A stretch of 37,928 nucleotides of DNA from Actinomycetes bacterium (GCA_023417985.1 JAEZDV010000158.1:1-37928); one strand, 5' to 3'. Positions 22,302-30,709 are shown, counted from the stretch's first letter. Translations and numbers: made by a program. The notes: a model not told the origin generated them from the letters alone.

Positions 22302-23396
22302 GTGCTCGATCCACGAATCAGGGCACGGCTCGCTGATGCGGGGGCCGTGATTTCCGAACAGGTACCGCTGTCCAGCCTGACGACTCTGCGTCTCGGCGGG
22401 CCCGCCGAGTACCTCGTCGAATGCACCTCCACGGAGGTGTTGGTGCAGGTGATCCATCTCCTCGACCAGCACGGTGTGCCCGTGCTCCTCGTCGCCGGCG
22501 GCTCCAACCTGGTGATCGGTGACGACGGCTTCGACGGCGTCGCGGTGCGCATCGCGACCGGGGGTATCTCCGTCTCCGACTCCGTCGTGCGCGCTGATGC
22601 GGGGGCAGAGTGGGACGCGGTCGTCGCGGCGGCCGTCGCCGCCGGAAGGGGCGGGCTCGAGTGCTTGTCGGGGATCCCGGGTTCCGCCGGCGCGACGCCG
22701 GTCCAGAACGTCGGTGCTTACGGCGTCGAGGTGGGGTCGCTCCTGCGTCGAGTGCATCTGCTCGACCGCCGCACGGGTGAGACCCGGTGGGTCGAGCCCG
22801 GCGACCTCGGTCTCGGCTATCGCACGAGCGTGCTCAAGCACTCCGACGACGCCGTGGTCCTCGCAATCGAACTCGACGTGCGACCCGACGGGATGAGCGC
22901 ACCGCTCGGGTACCGCGAACTCTCCGCCGCCCTCGGTGCTGAGCAGGGTGAACGCAGGCCCACGGCGCTGGTCCGCGACCACGTTCTGGCGTTGCGGCGC
23001 GGCAAGGGCATGGTGCTCGATTCCGCCGACCCCGACACGTGGAGCGCCGGGTCGTTCTTCACCAACCCCGTCGTGCCCGACGACCGCCTTCCCGGAGTAC
23101 TCGAGGCGATCGCCTCTCGCGTCGGCCCGGACGTTCGTATTCCGCAGTACCCGGCGGAGGGAGGCACGAAGCTCCCGGCCGCCTGGCTCATCGAACGCGC
23201 GGGCTTCGCGAAGGGTTTCCCCGGCCCGGACGCACCCGTGAGCCTGTCGACGAAACATACTCTCGCACTGACCAATCGCGGTTCGGCGACCACCGCCGAC
23301 CTCGTCGCGCTCGCCCGGGAGATACGCGATCGCGTCGAGGACGTGTTCGGAGTGCGCCTGCACCCCGAACCCGTCACCGTCGGATGTGAGATCTGA
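22302..23396 (+). CDS. murB: UDP-N-acetylenolpyruvoylglucosamine reductase
   Basis: A 364-residue FAD enzyme that reduces UDP-GlcNAc-enolpyruvate to UDP-MurNAc with NADPH, an essential cytoplasmic step of peptidoglycan synthesis. The FAD-binding part has LTTLRLGGPAEYLVE and VLLVAGGSNLVIGDDG, then LSGIPGSAGATPVQNVGAYG. The catalytic Ser is in AGSFFTNPVV, the final Glu in LHPEPVTVG. It is a type I MurB. GTG 22302 is chosen because TACCGT lies 6 nt upstream; a TTG at 22296 is the alternative. The gene is divergent from a DUF2505 gene, with start codons only 23 bp apart. Confidence 0.95.
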   Translation: MLDPRIRARLADAGAVISEQVPLSSLTTLRLGGPAEYLVECTSTEVLVQVIHLLDQHGVPVLLVAGGSNLVIGDDGFDGVAVRIATGGISVSDSVVRADAGAEWDAVVAAAVAAGRGGLECLSGIPGSAGATPVQNVGAYGVEVGSLLRRVHLLDRRTGETRWVEPGDLGLGYRTSVLKHSDDAVVLAIELDVRPDGMSAPLGYRELSAALGAEQGERRPTALVRDHVLALRRGKGMVLDSADPDTWSAGSFFTNPVVPDDRLPGVLEAIASRVGPDVRIPQYPAEGGTKLPAAWLIERAGFAKGFPGPDAPVSLSTKHTLALTNRGSATTADLVALAREIRDRVEDVFGVRLHPEPVTVGCEI

Positions 23397-23408
23397 GAGG
23401 CGAGGCCG

Positions 23409-24164
23409 TCAGCTCTGACCGGTCGTGCGGTGGAAGCGTCCGGCACTCGCCTGGTCGCGCGGCTTGACAACGATCTGGTCGAGGTTGACGTGCGAGGGAC
23501 GTGATGCGACGAAGCCGATGATGTCGGCGATGTCCTGAGCCACGAGCGGGGTGATGCCCTCGTACACCTTGTCCGCGCGCTCCTGATCCCCGTCGAATCG
23601 CACGAGCGAGAATTCCGTCTCGACCGCCCCGGGTGCGATCTCCGTCAACCGGACAGGCTGTCCGAGCAACTCGCCGCGCAGCGTCCGGTGGAGTACGGCC
23701 TGTGCGTGTTTCGCGGTCGTGTACCCCGAGCCGTTGTCGTACGCCTCCAGCGCCGCGACCGACGTGATCGTCACGATGAGCCCGTCCCCGGAGGTGATGA
23801 GCTTCGGGAGGAGCGCCTTGGTGATCCGCAGGGTGCCGAGGACGTTCGTCTCCCACATCCACCGCCAGTCGTCCTCGACGGCCTCGGCGACCGTCGCGAG
23901 TCCCTTCGCGCCGCCGGCGTTGTTGATCAGCACGTCGACGCGGGGGATGACGGTGGTGAACGCGTCCACGGAGTCTTCGTCGGTGACGTCCAGTTCGAGG
24001 GCAGTGCCGCCGATTTCGTCGGCGAGGCGCTCGAGTCGGTCGAGTCGCCTCGCTCCGACCACCACGTGGAATCCTTGGGCGGCGAGCGTGCGTGCGGTGG
24101 CCTCGCCGATGCCGGACGATGCTCCGGTGACGACGGCGATGCGGGATTCGGGAGAGATGGTCAT
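23409..24164 (-). CDS. Short-chain dehydrogenase/reductase (Rv0484c-like)
   Basis: A 251-residue classical SDR. The NADP-binding motif is VTGASSGIGEATA (TGxxxGIG), with the basic ARR after strand 2 favouring NADPH. Later come NNAG (VLINNAGGAK), the catalytic Ser in ITSVAALEAY and the pair YTTAK. All four catalytic residues appear present. The substrate is unknown. It resembles YdfG-type serine/3-hydroxy acid dehydrogenases in pattern. ATG 24164 is 6 nt downstream of TACGAT on the minus strand, suggesting a leaderless mRNA. It converges on murB with a 12-nt gap, as in M. tuberculosis. Confidence 0.88.
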   Translation of the reverse strand: MTISPESRIAVVTGASSGIGEATARTLAAQGFHVVVGARRLDRLERLADEIGGTALELDVTDEDSVDAFTTVIPRVDVLINNAGGAKGLATVAEAVEDDWRWMWETNVLGTLRITKALLPKLITSGDGLIVTITSVAALEAYDNGSGYTTAKHAQAVLHRTLRGELLGQPVRLTEIAPGAVETEFSLVRFDGDQERADKVYEGITPLVAQDIADIIGFVASRPSHVNLDQIVVKPRDQASAGRFHRTTGQS

Positions 24165-24336
24165 GGTGCGATCGTAATGTCGTGCACGCCGTCCGGTCGC
24201 TCGACGGGGGTTCGGGTGAACGACGTGGCGGAACCGGCGTACTTCAACCACTGGGCCGAGCCGGAGTCCTTCCATCGGTCACCCCTACCCGCGCCCGACC
24301 TGCGAAGACGGCGGGTCGGCGCTAACGTAGGCGCCC

Positions 24337-24990
24337 ATGACGACCACACGGGGGCGTTACAGCTCGGGGGAGCAGACCCGTATCCGGCTCGTGGAAGCCG
24401 CCGAACGCCTTTTTGCGCGCCGGGGCTACGACGGCGTCACTCTCGCGGACATCCGCAAGGCCGCCGGCCAGTACAACTCGTCCGTTATCGGGTACTACTT
24501 CGGCACGAAGGAAGGGTTGTTGCTGGCGGTGTTCACCCATCGCATTCCCACGCTGGATTCGGAGCGCACCGCGCTGCTCGCGGAACTCTCTGCGACGAAC
24601 GGCCGACTGTCGACGCGGGATGCGTTGTGGGCGATCGTGAAACCACTTGCCGGCACCATCGGGCGAAACAATCACTTCGTCGCACTGCTCGACCGGTTGA
24701 TGCGCAGCGACAGGTTCTCGTCGCACCTACCCCAGGCGCACCCGGCGGCCGGGAAGACCGGAAGGGACGCGGACCGCGCGTTACGCGCCTCGATCGGGCA
24801 CCTACCGGACGACATAGGGAACGAGCGTCTGGATCTGGTGTACGCCAGCATCCTCGGACGTCTCGCGCATTACGACCGGCGTGGGCTGCCGCCGAAACGC
24901 ACCGAGCTGACGGCCCTCGTCGACGCGTGGGAGGCGTTGCTCCGCGCACCGGTTTCCGCCGAAACCCACGACGCCCGGCGGGCGTCGTGA
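24337..24990 (+). CDS. TetR-family regulator
   Basis: A 217-residue protein. The N-terminal TetR domain has RIRLVEAAERLFARRGYDGV and the recognition helix region SVIGYYFGTKEGLLLAVF. The helical C-terminal part is unassigned. It is divergent from the SDR gene with 172 bp between, so control of that SDR is possible. TAACGT (24323-24328) lies 8 nt before the ATG. The gene's 3' end lies inside a hairpin that precedes the leader of the ROK-family regulator. Confidence 0.85.
   Translation: MTTTRGRYSSGEQTRIRLVEAAERLFARRGYDGVTLADIRKAAGQYNSSVIGYYFGTKEGLLLAVFTHRIPTLDSERTALLAELSATNGRLSTRDALWAIVKPLAGTIGRNNHFVALLDRLMRSDRFSSHLPQAHPAAGKTGRDADRALRASIGHLPDDIGNERLDLVYASILGRLAHYDRRGLPPKRTELTALVDAWEALLRAPVSAETHDARRAS
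24968..24988 (+). terminator. Hairpin at the TetR stop codon
   Basis: ACGACGCCC-GGC-GGGCGTCGT is a perfect 9-bp stem with a 3-nt loop, overlapping the TetR stop codon. It probably insulates the downstream leader promoter. Confidence 0.55.
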
Positions 24991-25011
24991 ACGAGCATCT
25001 GTCCCTGCAAC

Positions 25012-25038
25012 TGGACACCCGTGCGTTCTGGTTATAAG
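25012..25038 (+). promoter_or_regulatory. Promoter of the cysteine-rich leader
   Basis: TGGACA (25012-25017) and TATAAG (25033-25038), separated by 15 nt, lie before an ATG at 25048, so the leader peptide would be translated from a leaderless or nearly leaderless mRNA. TATAAG is one of the best -10 matches in the window. Confidence 0.5.
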
Positions 25039-25047
25039 TTCGGTCCC

Positions 25048-25155
25048 ATGTCGGTCGGCCTCACCTCCGCTCCGCGAGTCACGTATGTGACCGCGGCGTT
25101 GGGATCACGGCTGCCTCTGGCGCGCGAACTCTGTTGTCGCTGCTGCGGAAAATAA
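25048..25155 (+). CDS. 35-residue cysteine-rich leader peptide (putative attenuator uORF)
   Basis: A short open frame beginning MSVGLTSAPRVTYV and ending ARELCCRCCGK, with Cys codons TGT TGT CGC TGC TGC at 25132-25146, just before GGA AAA TAA. Poly-cysteine, usually leaderless small frames act as cysteine-responsive attenuators of sulfur genes in mycobacteria. Here it precedes a ROK regulator gene that in turn lies on the way to mshA, whose pathway consumes cysteine. The 139 nt between its stop and the ROK start contain a hairpin (25183-25198) and a segment complementary to the ROK ribosome binding site. No protein family evidence exists; the case rests on position and codon pattern. Confidence 0.6.
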   Translation: MSVGLTSAPRVTYVTAALGSRLPLARELCCRCCGK

Positions 25156-25182
25156 CTTCGCACCGATCTGATCCGTTTCGCA

Positions 25183-25295
25183 CGGGTCCTCTCACCCGGC
25201 TGTCCACTCGCCGTCGGTATTCGGTGCGTCCACCTCGCTCTTTTGCCCCATCCCGGAGGCCGATCGTGCCCGGGACCAGCAGCAAGGAACAGCCG
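25183..25295 (+). promoter_or_regulatory. Candidate attenuator structure of the ROK gene leader
   Basis: Hairpin CGGGT-CCTCTC-ACCCG (25183-25198). CGGCTGTCC (25197-25205) can pair with GGAACAGCCG (25286-25295), seven contiguous pairs plus two more across a bulged A. This would cover the GG of the AAGGAA ribosome binding site and the first base of GTG 25295. The two structures share bases 25197-25198 and so compete. Confidence 0.4.
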
Positions 25296-26605
25296 TGACA
25301 GCTCCCACCCTCTCCTCGTCCGCACATCTCTCGCCCCGTCCCTCCGCACCGCGAGGCGTCTCGCGGCCTGCTGCGCCGGCCCGTGGCCGGAACGCGCCCC
25401 GCACGTCGTCGTCGCAGGTCAGGATTGTTCCGCCGGACTTCCGGATCGCAGACGGCACCGGCGCCTCGGTCTTTCGGGTCGTCGCGAATCGGGGACCGAT
25501 CTCTCGTGACGTGATCGCGAAGATCACCGGCGCGAGCATCGCCACCGTCAACCGGCAGGTCACGGCGCTTCTCTCCGCCGGCCTTCTCCGCGAACGCGCC
25601 GACCTCACCGAATCCGGTGCGATCGGCCGCCCGAGGGTGCCGGTGGAAATCGATCACGAGCGGTACCTCACCGTCGGAATCCACATCGGTGCCGTGACCA
25701 CCGGCATCGTCGTGAGTGATCTGCGTGGCCGCATCATCGGCGCCGTCGAGGTACCCACGCCGACCGGTGATCAGACCATCGCGCTGGCCTCGATCACCGC
25801 CAGCGCCAGGGCTTTTGCCGCTCGCTGGCATCGCCGTACCCCGTTGTGGGTCGGAGTCGCCTTGGGTGGGCGCGTCGATTCGGCCACCGGAGTCGCCGAC
25901 CATCCCCGGCTGGGGTGGTCCGGTGCACGCGTGGGCGCTGTCGTCGGTAGCGGTTTCGGTCTGCCGATCTCCGTCTCCGCGCACGTGGAGGCGATGGCGG
26001 CGTCCGAACTCCTCCTGACCCCCGACCGCGACGCCGATCCCAAGGGCACGGGGCTGTACTTCTACGCACGTGAGACGGTCGGCGTCGCCCTCACATTCGA
26101 CGGAAAGGTGCACACCCCGTCCGGCGGGCCCGGGTCGATATCCCACCTGCCCACCGGATCGTCCGCCGCATGCACCTGCGGGACAGTCGGATGCCTCGAG
26201 GCGACGGTCAGCGACCGGGCGGTGGCCCTGCGTGCGCGCGCCGACGGGATCCTCGGCGACAGCGACGAAACGACCGTGCAATCCGTCTATCGTCTCGCTC
26301 GGGCCGGATCCGCACCCGCTCACGACCTGCTCGTCGAGCGAGCCACCGTGCTGGGCCGCACCGTCGGGATGCTCCGGGACCTGTTCAACCCGGACCGCGT
26401 CATTCTCGGCGGTCAGGCGTTCACCGAGTACCCGGCCGCCGTGCCGCACGTCGCGAACGCCTTCGCCCGGTCGTCGACCCTGCCCCGCAAGGACATTCGC
26501 ATCACCGGGTTCGGAAACCGGGTCCAGGCGCACGCGGCCGGTGTGGTGTCGCTGAGTGCGCTGTACTCCGATCCGCTCGCCGCGATGCGACGGGCAGCGG
26601 GGTAA
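25295..26605 (+). CDS. ROK-family transcriptional regulator (Rv0485-like)
   Basis: A 436-residue protein. A disordered Ser/Pro/Arg-rich start of ~45 residues is followed by a winged-helix domain (FRVVANRGPISRDVIAKITG and IATVNRQVTALLSAGLL). The ROK fold follows: TVGIHIGAVTTGIVVSDL, VGVALGGRVD, and the zinc-binding motif CTCGTVGCLE near residue 290, with GPGSISHLP before it. It lacks a clean kinase-type phosphate loop, as in regulatory ROK proteins. It corresponds to Rv0485, placed upstream of mshA in M. tuberculosis. GTG 25295 has AAGGAA 5 nt upstream. Its leader is described separately. Confidence 0.88.
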   Translation: MTAPTLSSSAHLSPRPSAPRGVSRPAAPARGRNAPRTSSSQVRIVPPDFRIADGTGASVFRVVANRGPISRDVIAKITGASIATVNRQVTALLSAGLLRERADLTESGAIGRPRVPVEIDHERYLTVGIHIGAVTTGIVVSDLRGRIIGAVEVPTPTGDQTIALASITASARAFAARWHRRTPLWVGVALGGRVDSATGVADHPRLGWSGARVGAVVGSGFGLPISVSAHVEAMAASELLLTPDRDADPKGTGLYFYARETVGVALTFDGKVHTPSGGPGSISHLPTGSSAACTCGTVGCLEATVSDRAVALRARADGILGDSDETTVQSVYRLARAGSAPAHDLLVERATVLGRTVGMLRDLFNPDRVILGGQAFTEYPAAVPHVANAFARSSTLPRKDIRITGFGNRVQAHAAGVVSLSALYSDPLAAMRRAAG

Positions 26606-26609
26606 GCGC

Positions 26610-26623
26610 ACCGGCGCGCCGGT
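26610..26623. terminator. Palindrome between convergent genes
   Basis: ACCGGCGCGCCGGT is a perfect 14-bp palindrome lying between the ROK-regulator stop codon (26605) and that of the tocopherol-cyclase-like gene (26628). Confidence 0.4.
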
Positions 26624-26627
26624 CCGG

Positions 26628-27698
26628 TCAGACCAGGGGAGGTCCGTCCGTGGCCGCGGCGTCCGCTCCCCTCCGGTCGAGCTCGGCCCGGGCGCGGTCG
26701 AGACCCCCGTGTTCGAGTGCGGCAAGCCGGGATTCACCGGACCACACGATCTTTCCGCGCTCGCGCACCGTGACGCTCATCGATCCCGCGAGATGTTCGA
26801 TCGCCCCGGGGACGTTGCGACGCTCGGCAGGCAATGGGACCGGCAGGACATGGGCCGATCCGATGGGTGAGGTCGACTCGATCTCGATGCTCCAGCGGCG
26901 GTTCCGTCCCTGCAACGACCAGGTCTCGTCGGTGACATCGGCTCGCACCGGTGACGTCACGGGGTTACCCAAGCGCACGACGCGACCGTCCGGCAGTGCC
27001 ACCACGACGGCGGTCACCTCGGTGCGCAGCGGTCCGGAATGCACCTGGCCGCCAGCGAAGGCCACACACGCCTCCGGATCGGCGAATCCCTGCGCCTGTC
27101 CCCACCACCACGACTTGGGGAAACCGCCCTTGCCCCAGTTCTTTTCGCCGTAGACCTGAGCACCGTCGAGGTCCCACTTCTCGTCACCGAGCACCGCATA
27201 TCCTTCGGCGCGGGCGCCGAGAAGCCACGGATGCCAGTACTGGTTCAACGCCGGCACCGCCTGGAACACGCTCGACCCACCGAACCGGCGCCGGGGCCAG
27301 GGGCGCGTGGGAACGATCCGGACGTCGAGTCGCCCGTCCTCACCGAGGTCCATCAGGACGCGGTCGGGATCGCCGCGGAACGCCGATCCGGCTGTCGCAC
27401 CCAGTTGCGTGACGTCCGCTGCCGCTTCGGGATGCGTCGTCGTACGCAGGAATCCGTTGGGGTGCCCGGCGAGGCCGAGCGTGGCCCAATGCCCGTCGTC
27501 GGAACGGTTGACTCCGCACAGTGCGATGACCACCCGCCCGGTGTCGGGCTGGGTGAACCGCCAGAAGTATCCCTCCATCGCGACACCGTGTGCGACGAGG
27601 GGATCGCCGAACGGAAGATCCGCGCCGGTCGCGCGATAGCGCTCGAGCAGCGACATGCTCTTCCCGTCGCCCGCGGATCGACGTCCTCGAATCTCCAT
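26628..27698 (-). CDS. Tocopherol cyclase-like protein
   Basis: A 356-residue protein. The core motif GEKNWGKGGFPKSWWWGQAQ (about residues 185-205), with EGYFWRFTQPDTG near the start and PALNQYWHPWLLG before the motif, matches the bacterial relatives of plant tocopherol cyclase (PF14249). Bacterial members have no proven reaction, and actinobacteria do not make tocopherol; a role with an isoprenoid or lipid substrate is only a guess. ATG 27698 is supported by AAAGGAG at ideal spacing, rather than the Met 14 codons later. Next upstream on this strand is the PIG-L gene. Confidence 0.75.
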   Translation of the reverse strand: MEIRGRRSAGDGKSMSLLERYRATGADLPFGDPLVAHGVAMEGYFWRFTQPDTGRVVIALCGVNRSDDGHWATLGLAGHPNGFLRTTTHPEAAADVTQLGATAGSAFRGDPDRVLMDLGEDGRLDVRIVPTRPWPRRRFGGSSVFQAVPALNQYWHPWLLGARAEGYAVLGDEKWDLDGAQVYGEKNWGKGGFPKSWWWGQAQGFADPEACVAFAGGQVHSGPLRTEVTAVVVALPDGRVVRLGNPVTSPVRADVTDETWSLQGRNRRWSIEIESTSPIGSAHVLPVPLPAERRNVPGAIEHLAGSMSVTVRERGKIVWSGESRLAALEHGGLDRARAELDRRGADAAATDGPPLV

Positions 27699-27746
27699 CG
27701 GTTCTCCTTTGTCGTTGAGGTGCGCTGTCGTTGTGGCGCGCCGGAC

Positions 27747-28520
27747 CTAGAGGGGAAGCGAACTTTCGTGGATGCCAGGCGGACTCCCACGCCGCCGGAA
27801 CCATTCGATGCCGAATGCTGCCCGCAGTTGCTCGTCCGTCATACCCAGCATCGGGCCGAAATCACCGATCTGCGACTCGTGCGCGTGCATCGCCGAGCGT
27901 TTTGCGGCGATGGTCGTGGACACATCGACCGCGGTGGTGAGTTCGTTCTCCGGCAGGCCGAACGTATCGAGGTCCGGTGGATGGGCACCCTCCACCATTT
28001 CCGGGGCCGCCGCGAACAGTCGCTTCAGGTGATCGCGATTCATGGACGACTCGAAGACGGCGTCGTGACCCGTTCGTGCCTCGGCGCGGACCCCGACGCG
28101 ATGTACCTGGACGTGATCCGGGTGGCCGTAACCACCGTTCGGGTCGTAGATCGTCACGACGTCGGCACCTTCCTCGTCGATCACGGCAGCGAGACGCGCG
28201 GCTGCCTCGTCGACGTCGGCGTTCGCGAACGCATCCGGAGCGTCGTTGGCCGGCGTGCCCGCCATCCCGGAATCGGCGTACCCGAAAGTCACGAGACGTG
28301 ACACCCCGAGGGCGTCGGCGGAACGCTCGAGTTCGCGTTGTCTCCGCTCGGCGAGGGTCTCGCCTAGAGCGAGCAGACCGTCCGGGTGCTCGCCGCGAGC
28401 ACCGTCGGTCGCGACGACGAGTACGACCCGGTGCCCGGCGTCGGCCGCCAGTCGCATGACACCGCCCGTGGTGAACACCTCGTCGTCGGGGTGCGCGTGG
28501 AAGCAGAGGAGAACGCTCAT
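27747..28520 (-). CDS. PIG-L/LmbE family deacetylase
   Basis: A 257-residue protein with the zinc-binding AHPDDE motif (FHAHPDDEVF, residues 7-16) and the second motif GHPDHVQVH, which gives the third histidine ligand. GYADSGMAG lies between them. This is the family of MshB and Mca, which act on GlcNAc-inositol and mycothiol conjugates, but also of many deacetylases for other N-acetyl sugars and antibiotics. It is shorter than MshB and Mca as I recall them, so I do not assign either name. ATG 28520 is used; a Met three codons upstream is possible. Divergent from an MFS gene. Confidence 0.82.
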   Translation of the reverse strand: MSVLLCFHAHPDDEVFTTGGVMRLAADAGHRVVLVVATDGARGEHPDGLLALGETLAERRQRELERSADALGVSRLVTFGYADSGMAGTPANDAPDAFANADVDEAAARLAAVIDEEGADVVTIYDPNGGYGHPDHVQVHRVGVRAEARTGHDAVFESSMNRDHLKRLFAAAPEMVEGAHPPDLDTFGLPENELTTAVDVSTTIAAKRSAMHAHESQIGDFGPMLGMTDEQLRAAFGIEWFRRRGSPPGIHESSLPL

Positions 28521-28610
28521 ACCGTGCATGCTGGCATGGATGGCTGTTCCGTGCGGGTTACCCGGGCCGTCGAGCGACCCGGGAGGCGAGAGAGACGAGA
28601 GAAAACACAC

Positions 28611-29804
28611 GTGTCACAAGGGCTGGGCGGCTCGTACCGCGAGTTGTTCGCCGCGCCGGGATCGGTGGCGTTCTGCGCTGCCGGATTCGTGGCGCGGTTG
28701 CCGATCGCGATGGTCGGCATCGGAATCGTCACCATGTTCTCGCAGTTGCGCGGCAACTACGGACTCGGCGGCGCGTTGTCTGCGGTGTTCGCCCTGTCGT
28801 ATGCGGTTTTCACACCACTGGTGTCGCGGGCCGTCGACCGGCACGGGCAACGACGGGTACTGCCCGCTGCCGCGGTCGTCAGCGCGACGGCGATCATCGC
28901 GATGCTCGCAGGCGTGCGACTCGAGGCTCCCGTCGCGTTGCTGTTCCTGTGTGCGCTCCCCGCCGGTCTGATGCCCACGATCGGAGCGATGGTCCGCGCA
29001 CGATGGACCGAGTTGTACGGCGGTACCCCCCGGCTCCGGACGGCGTTCGCGCTCGAAGCGGTGATCGACGAGGTGTGTTTCATCGTCGGCCCGGTGCTGT
29101 CGGTGGGGCTCGGCGTCGCGGTGTTCCCCGAAGCCGGCCCGTTGCTCGCCGCGATCCTGCTGCTCGTCGGCACGTTCACCCTCGCGGGCCTGCGGACGAC
29201 CGAACCGCCGGTGCACCGGCACCGCTCGGACACGCCCGGCGTCAAGCTGCTCCGCCTGCCCGCGTTGCTGGCGATCATCGCGATGATGGTCGCGATCGGT
29301 GTGGTCTTCGCTGTGATCGACGTCGTTGCGGTCGCGTTCACCGCCGAGCGGGACGCGCCCGGCGCAGCGACCTACGTGATCGCGCTGTTCGCGACGGGTT
29401 CGGCCCTCAGCGGTCTGGTATTCGGATCACGGGTGACGAACTCGGCGCCGGCCCGGCAGTTGCTGATCGCGACGGCTGCATTGTCGGTGCTGCTGTGGCC
29501 GCTGCTCCTCGCCGACGTGGTGCCCGTCCTCGCCGTGCTCTACCTGGTCGCGGGTTGTGCGATCTCCCCCGCGATGATCGTCGCGACCTCCCTGACTCAG
29601 CAGATCGTGCCCGCGGGAAAGCTCACCGAATCCATCACGTGGACGGTGGCCGGCCTCGGGGTCGGAGTGGCCCTGGGATCCGCGGCGGTGGGTCAGGTGA
29701 TCGATCGTGTCGGCGTCACCGCGGGGTTCGGGGTGGGCATCGTGGCCGCACTGATCGCGACGGGCTGTGCCGCGGGGATCCATCTGCGGTCCCGGATACA
29801 GTGA
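28611..29804 (+). CDS. MFS transporter
   Basis: A 397-residue protein with about 12 hydrophobic segments. The loop between helices 2 and 3 reads SRAVDRHGQRRVLP, the usual MFS motif A position (D-R-x-G-R-R type). It resembles drug or metabolite efflux proteins. The substrate is unknown. GTG 28611 is selected as the first codon close to the first helix; the ribosome binding site is weak. The 90-nt region separating it from the PIG-L gene holds a CCCGGG-N11-CCCGGG repeat. Its stop overlaps a GTG of the hydrolase gene. Confidence 0.82.
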   Translation: MSQGLGGSYRELFAAPGSVAFCAAGFVARLPIAMVGIGIVTMFSQLRGNYGLGGALSAVFALSYAVFTPLVSRAVDRHGQRRVLPAAAVVSATAIIAMLAGVRLEAPVALLFLCALPAGLMPTIGAMVRARWTELYGGTPRLRTAFALEAVIDEVCFIVGPVLSVGLGVAVFPEAGPLLAAILLLVGTFTLAGLRTTEPPVHRHRSDTPGVKLLRLPALLAIIAMMVAIGVVFAVIDVVAVAFTAERDAPGAATYVIALFATGSALSGLVFGSRVTNSAPARQLLIATAALSVLLWPLLLADVVPVLAVLYLVAGCAISPAMIVATSLTQQIVPAGKLTESITWTVAGLGVGVALGSAAVGQVIDRVGVTAGFGVGIVAALIATGCAAGIHLRSRIQ

Positions 29805-30640
29805 CGCGCATGACAGTCCGCGAAGTTCTCAGCGCCGACGGCACCACCCTCGTCTACCGGGCATTCGGTCCCGAAGACGCGCAACCCCTCGTGCTCCTGC
29901 ACGGCTGGGCGCAGTCCTCGAAATGCTGGGGAGAGCAAGTTCTCGAGGAGCTTGCCGAGCACTTCCGGGTGGTCGCCGTGGACCTGCGCGGTCACGGGTA
30001 TTCCGCGGCACCCGAGACCGGCTACGACGACAGCAAGGCATGGGCCGCAGACGTCGAGGCAGTGTTCGCTGCGGAGGGCGTGTCCGAGCACAACCCCGCG
30101 GTTCTGCTCGGCTGGTCCTACGGCGGAGTGGTGATCTGCGATTATCTCGCCACCCACGGCTCCGGCGCGGTGAAGGGAGTGATCCTGGTCGGCGCCGTCA
30201 CGAGCCTCGGCCGGGGGGAGAAGGGTGGACGGATCGGCCCGGCGATGCGCGCGGCGATCCCCGGCGCCATGTCGGAGAACCCGCGAGAAGCGGTCCGCGC
30301 GCTGGGGTCGTTCGGGGACTCGCTGACCGGTCCCGCCGAAGGGAAGGGCGTCGTCTCCCAAGCCCTGTTCGGCACGAGCCTGACCACACCGCCGCGCGTC
30401 CGCGCCGCGCTGTTCGCCCGCACGGTGAGCAACGACGAGTTGCTGACCGATCTCGACGTCCCCGTCCTCGTGATCCACGGATCCGGCGACTCGGTGGTAG
30501 ACGTGTCGGCCGCGCACCACGTGGCGTCGCTGACGCCGCACGTCACGGTGTCCATCTGGGACGGTGTCGATCACGGACCGTTCGTCGAGGATCCGGACCG
30601 GTTCGTCGACGAGGTGACGCGGTTCGCGTCGTCCGTCTGA
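29801..30640 (+). CDS. Alpha/beta-fold hydrolase
   Basis: A 279-residue soluble hydrolase. HGWAQSSKCW is the oxyanion region, LGWSYGGVV the nucleophile elbow (G-W-S-Y-G), IHGSGDSVVDVS holds the acid and DGVDHGPFV the histidine, so the triad is complete. It resembles haloperoxidase-type and epoxide-hydrolase-like esterases; the substrate is unknown. GTG 29801 overlaps the MFS stop as GTGA and indicates coupling; an ATG three codons later (29810) is equally possible. Confidence 0.8.
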   Translation: MTRMTVREVLSADGTTLVYRAFGPEDAQPLVLLHGWAQSSKCWGEQVLEELAEHFRVVAVDLRGHGYSAAPETGYDDSKAWAADVEAVFAAEGVSEHNPAVLLGWSYGGVVICDYLATHGSGAVKGVILVGAVTSLGRGEKGGRIGPAMRAAIPGAMSENPREAVRALGSFGDSLTGPAEGKGVVSQALFGTSLTTPPRVRAALFARTVSNDELLTDLDVPVLVIHGSGDSVVDVSAAHHVASLTPHVTVSIWDGVDHGPFVEDPDRFVDEVTRFASSV

Positions 30641-30645
30641 CGGAA

Positions 30646-30660
30646 GCGCCGCTGCGGCGC
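30646..30660 (+). terminator. Hairpin between the hydrolase and mshA genes
   Basis: GCGCC-GCTGC-GGCGC, a 5-bp stem just after the hydrolase stop codon, separates this unit from mshA. Confidence 0.35.
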
Positions 30661-30709
30661 CGGAGCCCGGTCGGCGAGAGGTCGCTGCTCGCCCCGATCT
30701 TCCGCAGGG

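Noticed and set aside
27747..28520. Assignment of the PIG-L gene as mshB or mca
   Set aside because: The family motifs are present, but length and motif context do not allow a specific name.
28561..28583. CCCGGG-N11-CCCGGG as an operator or terminator
   Set aside because: A 6-bp self-complementary GC word is too common in this base composition to carry meaning alone.
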